Of a stretch of 29,653 nucleotides of DNA, positions 16,153 to 23,572 are shown in pieces. The notes beneath the pieces are model-generated. The model ran no database searches, was not told where the DNA came from, and saw only the letters and a program-made list of their open reading frames with translations. Positions within the stretch are counted from its first letter, which is position 1, and each line of letters opens with the position of its first letter. The translations under genes and the position numbers were made by a program. Origin of the DNA: CAYXUG01 sp964468655 (GTDB lineage Bacteria; Fidelibacterota; Marinisomatia; Marinisomatales; CAYXUG01); contig CAYXUG010000024.1 of assembly GCA_964468655.1 (NCBI GenBank), forward strand, positions 1-29,653, read 5' to 3'.

Positions 16153-16158
16153 TCTTGA

Positions 16159-17508
16159 TTAAACTGAAAAATTTTGCTCTATATAATGACTGAGATTTAA
16201 AATTGTTTCTTCTGAAAAGAAATTTCCGATTAACTGCAATCCGATAGGCAAATCGGAAGAACTTTTTCCAACAGGAATGTTTATAGCAGGTATACCTGCC
16301 AGGTTTATGGGAGTTGTAAAAATATCCGATAAGTACATTTTGAGGGGATCATCGAGATTCTCCCCTAATTTGAATGGAAGGGTAGGCGTGGTGGGTGAAA
16401 GGATTACATCCACTTCATTAAAAGAATTGATAAAATCGCATTGAATTAATCTCCGCATCTGCTGTGCTTTTCGATAATAAGCATCATAATATCCGGACGA
16501 AAGCACATACGTTCCCAGCATAATCCTTCTTTTGACTTCTTCACCAAATCCGGATGACCTTGTATCTTTGTACATTTCCTCCAATGAATCATCACGTTCA
16601 CTTAGACCATACCGCACACCGTCATACCGAGCAAGGTTGGAAGATGCTTCAGCCATTGTAAGAATATAATAAACGGCTATATTGTATTTTAAATTAGGTA
16701 AATCAATTGAAATGATATCAAATCCTTTACCTTCAAGAAAACCAGTTAACGATTTTAATCTGTCCAAAATTTCCGGCTCGACACCTTTTTCCAAAATACT
16801 CCACGGAACACCAATATTTTTCGGAACATCACTTCCCAGCGATTCCACAAATGGAGGCACCTCTTTATCTACAGAAGTGGTCTCATTTTGATCAACTCCC
16901 GAAATGACTTCTGTGAGAAGCGCTAAATCATGGGTTGTGTTTGCAAACGGTCCAATCTGGTCGAAAGATGAAGCGAAAGCAACCAAACCGTACCGGGATA
17001 CTCTGCCATACGTTGGTTTCAACCCATACACTCCGCAAAAAGCGGCGGGCTGGCGGATTGAACCCCCTGTATCTGAACCCAAAGCCATATCCGTCAATCC
17101 CAGTGCAACTGAAATGGCTGAACCGCCGCTGGACCCTCCTGGGACCAATTCGCTGTCAACAGGATTTTTAGCATGACCGAACACAGAATGTTCATTTGAT
17201 GATCCCATGGCAAACTCATCGTGATTCGTTTTTCCTACAACAACACCTCCTTCACTCAGAATTCGTTCAACAACCGTTGCATTATAGGGAGAAGTATAGT
17301 CTTTCAATATGTTGGAGGTACATGTGAGAGGCCACCCTTTAACAGCAATATTATCTTTTACTGCAATCGTTTTTCCCTTCAATTTACCGGTTTCAACCTT
17401 TTCATTATCACAGAGCGCTTCCTTCGAAGAAAAAATAATCGAATTATAATCAGCTTTTTCATTCATCTGTTTTTGAAAAGCTTGGAGTGTGTCTTTTATT
17501 GCGGGCAT
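16159..17508 (-). CDS. gatA: Glu-tRNA(Gln)/Asp-tRNA(Asn) amidotransferase subunit A
   Basis: Amidase-signature glutaminase that supplies ammonia to GatB, converting mischarged Glu-tRNA-Gln or Asp-tRNA-Asn to the correct amide. The 449-residue protein has the Ser-cisSer-Lys triad as K51 (AVKDN), S126 (PGGSSGGS) and S150 (SDTGGSIR). The 75- and 24-residue spacings equal those of K79, S154 and S178 in the S. aureus enzyme. LVPGGSSGGSA and YGLKPTYGRVSRYGLV favour GatA over a generic amidase. It lies 11 bp after tatA and 6 bp before batA. gatB and gatC are not in the window, as is common when the subunits are scattered. Confidence 0.93.
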   Translation of the reverse strand: MPAIKDTLQAFQKQMNEKADYNSIIFSSKEALCDNEKVETGKLKGKTIAVKDNIAVKGWPLTCTSNILKDYTSPYNATVVERILSEGGVVVGKTNHDEFAMGSSNEHSVFGHAKNPVDSELVPGGSSGGSAISVALGLTDMALGSDTGGSIRQPAAFCGVYGLKPTYGRVSRYGLVAFASSFDQIGPFANTTHDLALLTEVISGVDQNETTSVDKEVPPFVESLGSDVPKNIGVPWSILEKGVEPEILDRLKSLTGFLEGKGFDIISIDLPNLKYNIAVYYILTMAEASSNLARYDGVRYGLSERDDSLEEMYKDTRSSGFGEEVKRRIMLGTYVLSSGYYDAYYRKAQQMRRLIQCDFINSFNEVDVILSPTTPTLPFKLGENLDDPLKMYLSDIFTTPINLAGIPAINIPVGKSSSDLPIGLQLIGNFFSEETILNLSHYIEQNFSV

Positions 17509-17519
17509 GAGATCACTGA

Positions 17520-17759
17520 TTAATTTTCGGTGTTACTTTTGTCCTCTTCTTTTTTCTCAACGTCATCTGCCGCTTCATCCAGTTCTTTTTCTACTCCCTC
17601 CACAGCACCTTTAAATTCACGAATCCCTTTGCCAAGTCCTCGGGCAAGTTCAGGCAATCGTTTAGCTCCAAAAAGAAGTAATACAACCAAAAGAATCAAA
17701 AATACTTCCCATCCTCCAATACTTCCGATAAGGACTGGTATATTTAATAGATTCATCAT
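17520..17759 (-). CDS. tatA: Sec-independent protein translocase TatA
   Basis: Small pore-forming subunit of the twin-arginine pathway that exports folded proteins. The 79-residue protein has a short N-terminal membrane helix (about 17-30, EVFLILLVVLLLFG), the hinge FGAKRLPELARGLGKGIREFK of the amphipathic helix, and an acidic Glu/Asp/Lys tail. FGxxKLPEL-type hinge and length fit TatA, not TatB. Two ATGs are in tandem; the second is better spaced from the strong GGAGG upstream. tatC is not seen nearby. It sits between a DUF4321-like gene and gatA. Confidence 0.93.
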   Translation of the reverse strand: MMNLLNIPVLIGSIGGWEVFLILLVVLLLFGAKRLPELARGLGKGIREFKGAVEGVEKELDEAADDVEKKEEDKSNTEN

Positions 17760-17763
17760 AATT

Positions 17764-17768
17764 CCTCC
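17764..17768 (-). promoter_or_regulatory. strong Shine-Dalgarno site of tatA
   Basis: GGAGG on the minus strand lies 4 nt before the first and 7 nt before the second tatA ATG. It is the clearest ribosome binding site in the window, where most genes have weak ones, and the spacing favours initiation at the second ATG (17756-17754). Confidence 0.7.
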
Positions 17769-17776
17769 ATTATTAA

Positions 17777-18061
17777 TTAACGAAAATATCTCAACAAATA
17801 GTAAGCGGTTCCTAACCCTAATAGTCCCGCAAAATTCAGTTTAATTTTTAGTCCCAGGATTAATGCAATGATTCCCAAATCGAGTGAAACCGCATCCTCC
17901 CCGCCAAAAAGTCCTCCCAAAGAGAATTCAGCGCTTTGCAGGAAAAATTGTCTTACTACCCCATCCGGCAGCATATACCCTAAAATCTCGCCTAAATACG
18001 ACCCTGCCATTGCGCCAACAAACAAAACGAGGATTAGCATTTTAACAGATCTGTTATCCAT
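17777..18061 (-). CDS. DUF4321-like small membrane protein
   Basis: A 94-residue hydrophobic protein with an N-terminal helix (about 8-29, LILVLFVGAMAGSYLGEILG) and a C-terminal helical stretch (about 60-90) containing LDLGIIALILGLKIKLNFAGLLGLG. The G-x-x-x-GE first helix and the LDLG...LGLKIKLN pattern resemble DUF4321 proteins as I remember that family. Function is unknown. An AAGG lies 9-10 nt before its ATG. It is 23 bp downstream of the HtrA-like gene and 17 bp upstream of tatA, so it is cotranscribed with envelope genes. Confidence 0.65.
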   Translation of the reverse strand: MDNRSVKMLILVLFVGAMAGSYLGEILGYMLPDGVVRQFFLQSAEFSLGGLFGGEDAVSLDLGIIALILGLKIKLNFAGLLGLGTAYYLLRYFR

Positions 18062-18084
18062 TTATGTTACCTTTTTAATTCGCA

Positions 18085-19206
18085 TTATTTATTAACCAGC
18101 CGAATATTAGTCGTTCGGTATTTACCATCCCTGTAATATTTAATTTTCAGTTCGTCCCCTGCTCGTAAATAGCTTTCTTCAATAATTTTCATAATGTCAT
18201 TTCTGGAGTTGATTATTTCATTATTTACCAAAGCAATAACATCCCCGATTTCTATACCAGCATTTTCAGCGCTGCTCCCTACTTTTACTTCTGTTACAAC
18301 AACGCCCTGAGCACCCGGCAATTCAAGATAGTCCGCTAAAAAACGATCAACCGTCTGTACACTTAAACCGGTAGTAAAACTTCTGTCAATTTTGCCGTAT
18401 TTCTTCAACTCCTCAGCGATGGTGCGTGCTCGATTAATGGGAATGGCAAATCCGATTCCGATGGAACCTTCTGACACATTGCCTCCGGTAAAAATAAAAG
18501 TGTTTATCCCAACTACTTCTCCTATTGAATTCACGAGAGGTCCGCCACTGTTTCCCTTGTTGATAGCCGCATCAGTCTGAATCATTTCCTGATAAATTCT
18601 ACCGGAGTACTCCTTGCCAAAATCAAGACCAGTTGCGCTTACTATGCCTATGGTTGCTGTGGGTTGTTTGCTTACGTCAAAAAGTCCAAAGGGATTTCCT
18701 ATAGCGATGGCCCATTCCCCTATTATGATATCATCAGAATCTCCGAATTTAGCGTAAGGGAGATTTTTATCCTCAATTTTTAAGACTGCAATATCGGTCT
18801 CTTTGTCCATCCCAATGACTTCACTTATATATTCTAAACCTCCGGGAAGTGTTACAATAATTTCGTCTGCACCTTCAATGACATGTTCATTTGTAATAAT
18901 ATACCCATCAGGACTGATAACAACTCCCGATCCGAGACTTTTAACTTTATGTTTAAAGAAATCTTCAGGAAACCAGAATTCAAAAAAAGGATCATTGAAA
19001 AAAGGTGACGGCCGGTACTGCCTGATTTGTGTAATGTTAATGCTTGCCACAGCAGGACCTACTTCTTCAATAGCTCTCGTAATGGCGTTTTGGCGGGAAT
19101 CGGTTACGGATGATAATCGGTCGGAACCGCAGCTGACGGAAATTGTCCCTCCCAGTAATAATTGGAAAAAGACGGTTTTATTTAATTTGTACACCAAATT
19201 ATTCAT
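18085..19206 (-). CDS. HtrA/Deg-family trypsin-like serine protease with one PDZ domain
   Basis: Envelope quality-control protease. I start at the ATG at 19206, giving 373 residues from MNNLVYKLNK, because it overlaps the truA stop by 8 nt and yields a proper signal; an open frame upstream adds 24 residues inside truA. The signal ends in TISVSC, so C26 may be a lipidated cysteine, although the lipobox is imperfect. The catalytic triad is H108 (TNEHVIEG), D138 (KETDIAVLK) and S220 (NKGNSGGPL). A single PDZ domain covers about 280-370, including GSSAENAGIEIGDVIALVNN. One PDZ is DegS-like in number, but a Phe/Pro-rich loop (PSPFFNDPFFEFWFPEDFF, about 67-84) resembles the LA loop of DegP/DegQ-type proteases. 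Confidence 0.9.
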   Translation of the reverse strand: MNNLVYKLNKTVFFQLLLGGTISVSCGSDRLSSVTDSRQNAITRAIEEVGPAVASINITQIRQYRPSPFFNDPFFEFWFPEDFFKHKVKSLGSGVVISPDGYIITNEHVIEGADEIIVTLPGGLEYISEVIGMDKETDIAVLKIEDKNLPYAKFGDSDDIIIGEWAIAIGNPFGLFDVSKQPTATIGIVSATGLDFGKEYSGRIYQEMIQTDAAINKGNSGGPLVNSIGEVVGINTFIFTGGNVSEGSIGIGFAIPINRARTIAEELKKYGKIDRSFTTGLSVQTVDRFLADYLELPGAQGVVVTEVKVGSSAENAGIEIGDVIALVNNEIINSRNDIMKIIEESYLRAGDELKIKYYRDGKYRTTNIRLVNK

Positions 19207-19933
19207 AATCAATACGTTCCAAAAATAAACCGTGAGGAGGCGCTTTGTACACTCGCGCTTCCCGATTGGGATTCTCAATCAAGGACTTAAATTGATTTAT
19301 TTCCAGTTTGCCTCTTGCAACCTCCATCATGGTGCCCACAAGGTATCTAACCATGTGATGAAGAAATCTGTTCGCTTCTGTGATGTAAATTAAAATACCA
19401 TCCCTTTGACACCACTTTGATTTGAATACCGTACACAATCTGTGAGGTTTTGAATCTGAATTTTTACAGTAAGATGTAAAGTCATGTTCTCCCATTACGA
19501 TTTCAGAACAATTATTTAGGGACTCGATAGAAACATTAAAAGGAATTTGCCAGCAATAGTGCCGGTTGTGGACTGAATTTTTCAATGAGCATCTGTAGGA
19601 ATATGTTCTTTTCACCGCAGAAAACCGTGAATGAAAATCATCAAGAACAATTTGACAATCAAGTATTTTGATGTCACTGGCCAGGTTGGCGTTAAGCGCA
19701 TTCTGCAACTTTGTGCAATCCCACTGTTTTTCCAGATTAAAATTAGCAACCTGCCCCTTTGCATGCACACCGGAATCAGTTCTGCCGGCGCCGTGGACAC
19801 GGATGAGTTCCCCGTTCCCTAGCTTTGACAGCGATTTTTCTATTTCCCCCTGACAAGTAATCCCCGATGGCTGTAGCTGCCAGCCGGAATATTTACCTCC
19901 ATCGTACTCCACTGTGATTTTATAGTTAGGCAA
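19199..19933 (-). CDS. truA: tRNA pseudouridine(38-40) synthase TruA
   Basis: Makes pseudouridine at positions 38-40 in the anticodon arm of many tRNAs. I start at the TTG at 19933-19931, giving 244 residues from MPNYKITVEYDG; TruA proteins normally begin just before this YDG segment, and the TTG overlaps the ecfT stop by 8 nt (TTGCCTAA). A longer frame would add 14 residues from inside ecfT. The catalytic Asp is in GAGRTDSGVHA near residue 56, and RTYSYRC and FLHHMVRYLVGTMMEVARGK are family motifs. A run of Gs lies about 11 nt upstream of the TTG. Confidence 0.95.
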   Translation of the reverse strand: MPNYKITVEYDGGKYSGWQLQPSGITCQGEIEKSLSKLGNGELIRVHGAGRTDSGVHAKGQVANFNLEKQWDCTKLQNALNANLASDIKILDCQIVLDDFHSRFSAVKRTYSYRCSLKNSVHNRHYCWQIPFNVSIESLNNCSEIVMGEHDFTSYCKNSDSKPHRLCTVFKSKWCQRDGILIYITEANRFLHHMVRYLVGTMMEVARGKLEINQFKSLIENPNREARVYKAPPHGLFLERIDYE

Positions 19934-20654
19934 GTGAGGAAAACCCCCCAATAAATAAAAAGAGGGAAATGACAAAAAACAAATCGTATGAAGTAAAGTA
20001 AACAGGGTTCGCTAAACTTCTTGGTATATGATTCCCATACCCCCGAATTCGCATTGATTTTTCAAGTATATCTGCTCTGCGTAAACAATTTAATATCAAT
20101 CCGGGGAGTATTTTTGCTTTGGATTTGGCAGATTCAATAATCGATTTTGAAGTTGGAATTCCCAGCATTTTTGAAACTTCCAACCGAAGTTTTACTTCCT
20201 GGGTGAACGTAGGGAAAAACCTCAATATTAATGATGTAAGCTGAAAAAAATCTTCTACTTTTCGTGATTTTATTCCCGTCTTTAACCACATCGTTCTGAA
20301 TGCGTCTATTAATTTATCGCTGTTGATAAACGAAAGTACCAAAGATAATGTTACCATCATTAAGAATAACCGAAATATGGAGAGTCCAATTGTTGGTAGG
20401 ATTTGAGATAGTTCTTTGTGGGTTAGGAATATTGTAAAAATTACATAGATTCCAAACATGAAGAATAAATAAAAAAAATAACTCTTTAACCTCAAAAATG
20501 TATTCTTAAACCCATCTGGTTGAATAAACATCCCAAGAAATAGAACCAAAGAAAGCCAGAAAAATTGAAGCTGACTTTCAGCAAGAAATATTAAAGAGGT
20601 TAAGACAACACCGGCAAGTAAAAGAATAATTGGATTTGTTTTTTTAGGCAGCAC
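19926..20654 (-). CDS. ecfT: energy-coupling factor transporter transmembrane protein EcfT (CbiQ family)
   Basis: The 242-residue protein has four to six membrane segments, concentrated before residue 115 and near the C terminus, and a cytoplasmic coupling region (about 150-205) with NCLRRADILEKSMRIRGYG. That last stretch corresponds to the Arg-Gly coupling motif by which EcfT transmits ATPase movements to the substrate-binding S component. Start is GTG at 20654, 2 bp after the upstream stop. No ATPase (EcfA) or S component is in the window, so the substrate cannot be inferred; it may act as a shared coupling module for components encoded elsewhere. Family assignment is fairly sure; the exact function is not. 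Confidence 0.75.
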   Translation of the reverse strand: MLPKKTNPIILLLAGVVLTSLIFLAESQLQFFWLSLVLFLGMFIQPDGFKNTFLRLKSYFFYLFFMFGIYVIFTIFLTHKELSQILPTIGLSIFRLFLMMVTLSLVLSFINSDKLIDAFRTMWLKTGIKSRKVEDFFQLTSLILRFFPTFTQEVKLRLEVSKMLGIPTSKSIIESAKSKAKILPGLILNCLRRADILEKSMRIRGYGNHIPRSLANPVYFTSYDLFFVISLFLFIGGFSSLA

Positions 20655-20656
20655 GG

Positions 20657-21334
20657 CTAAAAATTCCAGGAAAATTTTATGGATATGCTTTCATTTTGGA
20701 AGTCAACATCCGGAGACAGACTTATGTTTTTCTCTGCTTTATTTACCCTAAATAGATAGGCAGCATCAATCATTGAAAGAAGCCGGTTCAATACCATTCC
20801 CCCAATGGTAAAGTTGATTATTTTTTTTGCCCTGTCACGTTTTATCCGTGTGTTCCTGAATTTTTTCCTGCTTGAGGTGGAATCCCATTTCCAATAATAA
20901 TTAATACTCATTGGATCCGAAGAATCTATTATGTACAAAGCATCAGTCTGTCTTTCTCTCTGCCTATCTTCATTATAATCGTAGATTGAATCATAATTTC
21001 CGATATCAACGAAAAATTGGTCATCTTTTCTGAATAGATCAATACCTGCATGAGTGGCTGCCAGCGATTTAAAATGCAGTTCTGAAGTATTTCTGATATA
21101 AAGATTCTCTATTAAGAAAAGCCACAATACCGCATCGGTAACGAAAAAAAACTTCCCGTTTTTGGGCTTGTCCAGGTAAAATTCACCCAATCCCGGAATC
21201 ACCATTGATTTTGCCATGTACCCGATAGGAGAATCAAATGTTTCAGAAGCTGCCTCGGATTGCGGGAAACAAGGCGAGCATAAACAAAGAACCACCGCAA
21301 ACAAAATAAGTTTTATTATCTTTCTCTTCTCCAT
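20657..21334 (-). CDS. DUF5683-like membrane protein
   Basis: A 225-residue protein of unknown function. I start at the ATG at 21334 (MEKRKIIKLILFA), which gives a signal-type helix ending near CFPQSEA; the overlap with lnt is 19 nt. The segment YMAKSMVIPGLGEFYLDKPKNGKFFF resembles the PGLGQ(F)Y-type motif of DUF5683 proteins of Bacteroidetes-like genomes, followed by a helix (AVLWLFLIENLYI) and a charged region with DDQFFVDIGNYDSIYDYNEDR. Another hydrophobic stretch (INFTIGGMVLNRLLSMIDAAYLF) lies near residue 185, before a beta-rich tail ending SIKFSWNF, a terminal aromatic sometimes seen in outer-membrane proteins. Localisation is therefore uncertain. Confidence 0.6.
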   Translation of the reverse strand: MEKRKIIKLILFAVVLCLCSPCFPQSEAASETFDSPIGYMAKSMVIPGLGEFYLDKPKNGKFFFVTDAVLWLFLIENLYIRNTSELHFKSLAATHAGIDLFRKDDQFFVDIGNYDSIYDYNEDRQRERQTDALYIIDSSDPMSINYYWKWDSTSSRKKFRNTRIKRDRAKKIINFTIGGMVLNRLLSMIDAAYLFRVNKAEKNISLSPDVDFQNESISIKFSWNF

Positions 21335-22824
21335 AGCCAAAATGTCATCATAATTGAAGTTATGATACAAATGATTGCAAAAACATCTCCAAATTTACCA
21401 TAGAAAGTTAAGGATGTCCGTGGAATAATTCCTGCCGAAACAACACCATTTTCACCCAAACCCATTTTTGACTGGATTCTGCCTGCACGGTCATAAATCA
21501 TTGAAATGCCTGTATTCGCACATCTAACGACCGGGATTCTCTGTTCAATGGCTCTAAGGCGGGATAACGCCGCATGCTGGAACGGCTCTGAACTGTTCCC
21601 GAACCAGCCATCATTGGCAATCACAATAAGATATTCCGCACCTCGTAATACAAATTCCCGGATCAACTGGGGAAAGGCAGACTCAAAACAAATGACAGTA
21701 GAAAATGAAATTGAATCCACATCAAAAATGGAGTAAGTTTCTCCATGATCATAGTTGCCAACTCCTACATTAAATTTATCAAGCAGATTAAAGAAATTTG
21801 AGAATGGGACATATTCTCCGAAGGGAGTCAATTTAATTTTATCATATTTTGTGACTACCCTTTCCGGCGTTATCAAAATTGCACTGTTATAGACTTTCCT
21901 TCTTGTCTCGGTATATTCCCAATCAATAATTCCGGAAAGAAGCGGTATTTGTGTCAACTCCACATTTTTATAGACCTGATTAAACCGGAATTTGTTTTTC
22001 AATAAATAAGCCGGAGTGGCACATTCCGGCCAGATGATTAAATCCGGATTTGTTTCAGCCGCTTCCATAAAAAGTGAATCGAGATGATCAAATACCCAGT
22101 TTCTGTTGTTTGGATCCCACTTTTGATGAGGACCCACATCGGGCTGAACCGCAGCAATATGAATTAAATTTTGATTTTTATCCTCACTATCCAATAAAAA
22201 TATCCTGCCATATCCATACAACCACGGCAGGACTAAAGTAAGAATCAGCCACACTCGAATAAGCCGACTGAATCCTGTTGGACTAGTAATCATTTTAAAA
22301 ACGAGGATATTCACTGTTATCAGCCAAAATGAAAGTCCATATATTCCGGTAAATTCCGCCAGTTGAATGACAGGCAGAAAATCAGTTTGTGTTGTTGCGA
22401 GAGATATCCAAGGGAATCCAAGAGAGCCGAATGAAATGATGTATTCCATCGCTGTCCATAAAAAAGGTAGAATAATATATCCTTTCCCGGTTTTGACATG
22501 AATCTTTCCGGTTACATACCCCAATACAAGCCAGAATAATGAAAGATAAAAAACGCCTCCTAACATAGATAAGAAGACAAAAATTAATTTTTCTCCGGAA
22601 TTGAATGCCATCCAATACAATACAATTAGATTGGAAACCACACCACTAACAAAAAAATATTTACCGCAACTTCCTGGAGAATTACGATCAATCAAAATAA
22701 GAAGAGGAACGAATCCCACCCAGACCAAAAATCCAAGTTTTGTTGGAGGGTAGGATAATCCTATAAGGAGTCCTGACACTACTGCCAATTTCCAATTGTT
22801 CAGTTGTTTGATTCGGTTAATCAT
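21316..22824 (-). CDS. lnt: apolipoprotein N-acyltransferase
   Basis: Inner-membrane enzyme that adds the third acyl chain to lipoproteins, a step before Lol sorting. From the ATG at 22824 the protein is 502 residues; this start gives an 8-nt overlap with the ruvX stop (ATGATTAA), a pattern repeated in this array. An ATG at 22839 would add five residues and cannot be excluded. About six membrane helices precede a nitrilase-fold domain (about 222-470). The triad is E267 (IIWPEC), K331 (KIKLTPFGEYVPF) and C379 (VICFE), close to E267, K335 and C387 of E. coli Lnt. A last helix follows near 480-497. With lolA in the same array, two lipoprotein steps are represented. Confidence 0.95.
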   Translation of the reverse strand: MINRIKQLNNWKLAVVSGLLIGLSYPPTKLGFLVWVGFVPLLILIDRNSPGSCGKYFFVSGVVSNLIVLYWMAFNSGEKLIFVFLSMLGGVFYLSLFWLVLGYVTGKIHVKTGKGYIILPFLWTAMEYIISFGSLGFPWISLATTQTDFLPVIQLAEFTGIYGLSFWLITVNILVFKMITSPTGFSRLIRVWLILTLVLPWLYGYGRIFLLDSEDKNQNLIHIAAVQPDVGPHQKWDPNNRNWVFDHLDSLFMEAAETNPDLIIWPECATPAYLLKNKFRFNQVYKNVELTQIPLLSGIIDWEYTETRRKVYNSAILITPERVVTKYDKIKLTPFGEYVPFSNFFNLLDKFNVGVGNYDHGETYSIFDVDSISFSTVICFESAFPQLIREFVLRGAEYLIVIANDGWFGNSSEPFQHAALSRLRAIEQRIPVVRCANTGISMIYDRAGRIQSKMGLGENGVVSAGIIPRTSLTFYGKFGDVFAIICIITSIMMTFWLWRRER

Positions 22825-23239
22825 TTTTTTGATTAGCATCTAAGTATGACTGCAGAATGATTGACGCAGAAACCATATCAACAGCCCCTTTGTTACGTGA
22901 TGATTTAATTCCCTGTTCCTGTAAAATTCTGGAAGATTGCACCGATGTTAATCTTTCATCCACTGGTATTACGTTTATATTCAGCTGTTTTCTGAGATTT
23001 TCAATGAATTTATCAACTTCTTCTGTCTGCCGTGTCATCTGTCCCTTCATACCGATGGGATAACCGACCACCAGTTCACTCACTTCAAAATCGGCAATGA
23101 TTTCTTTTAAATTATTAAGCAATTCAGGAAGCGATTTATAGGAAATAAACTTTAAAGGGGAAGCAATCGTTCTTGTAACATCGGAGAGTGCAAGACCAAC
23201 GCGCCTTGAGCCAAAATCAATTCCAAGAATACGGCTCAT
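22817..23239 (-). CDS. ruvX: RuvX/YqgF family putative pre-16S rRNA nuclease
   Basis: RNase H-fold protein of the YqgF family, implicated in 5' end maturation of 16S rRNA and originally suggested as a Holliday junction resolvase. The 140-residue protein opens MSRILGIDFGSRRVGLALSD, with the first catalytic Asp in GIDFG, and carries LVVGYPIGMKGQ, PVDERLTS and a C-terminal KGAVDMVSASIILQSYL with the last Asp. Length is typical. It follows the HU gene by 23 bp and overlaps lnt by 8 nt. Confidence 0.94.
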   Translation of the reverse strand: MSRILGIDFGSRRVGLALSDVTRTIASPLKFISYKSLPELLNNLKEIIADFEVSELVVGYPIGMKGQMTRQTEEVDKFIENLRKQLNINVIPVDERLTSVQSSRILQEQGIKSSRNKGAVDMVSASIILQSYLDANQKND

Positions 23240-23262
23240 TCGATTATGAGTTGATAAATAAG

Positions 23263-23571
23263 TTAAAGTGGTTTTTTTAATTCTTTTTTTAGAAGCATTC
23301 CGGGTTTGAAATGAGTCTTTTTGTGGGGTGGTACATAGATAACTTCATTTGTTCTGGGATTTCTTGCTTTCGGTTTCGCTTTTGTCGGTTTTACCAAAAG
23401 AGTCCCGAAATTCCTGATTTCAATTCTAATATTTTTGTAATCGTCTGAAAGAATTTCTCTCATAACACTAAAAGATTCAGATAAAACTTTGTGAGCAAGA
23501 TTATGCGGAAGGTCTAAATTTTCCGCGACTTGTCTGGAAATGTCTCTTTTGGTATAGGATTTAACACTCAT
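23263..23571 (-). CDS. HU/IHF-family DNA-binding protein
   Basis: Small nucleoid protein that bends DNA as a dimer. I start at the ATG at 23571, one base after the rel stop (AAAGGG lies about 10 nt upstream), giving 102 residues from MSVKSYTKRD; a longer frame opening inside rel is unlikely. The N-terminal helices (DISRQVAENLDLPHNLAHKVL) and IRIEIRNFGTLLVKPTKAKPKARNPRTNEVIYVPP match the family signature with its DNA-intercalating arm (RNPRT). Whether it is HU- or IHF-like cannot be settled by eye. It is unusually placed directly after rel. Confidence 0.9.
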   Translation of the reverse strand: MSVKSYTKRDISRQVAENLDLPHNLAHKVLSESFSVMREILSDDYKNIRIEIRNFGTLLVKPTKAKPKARNPRTNEVIYVPPHKKTHFKPGMLLKKELKKPL

Positions 23572-23572
23572 T

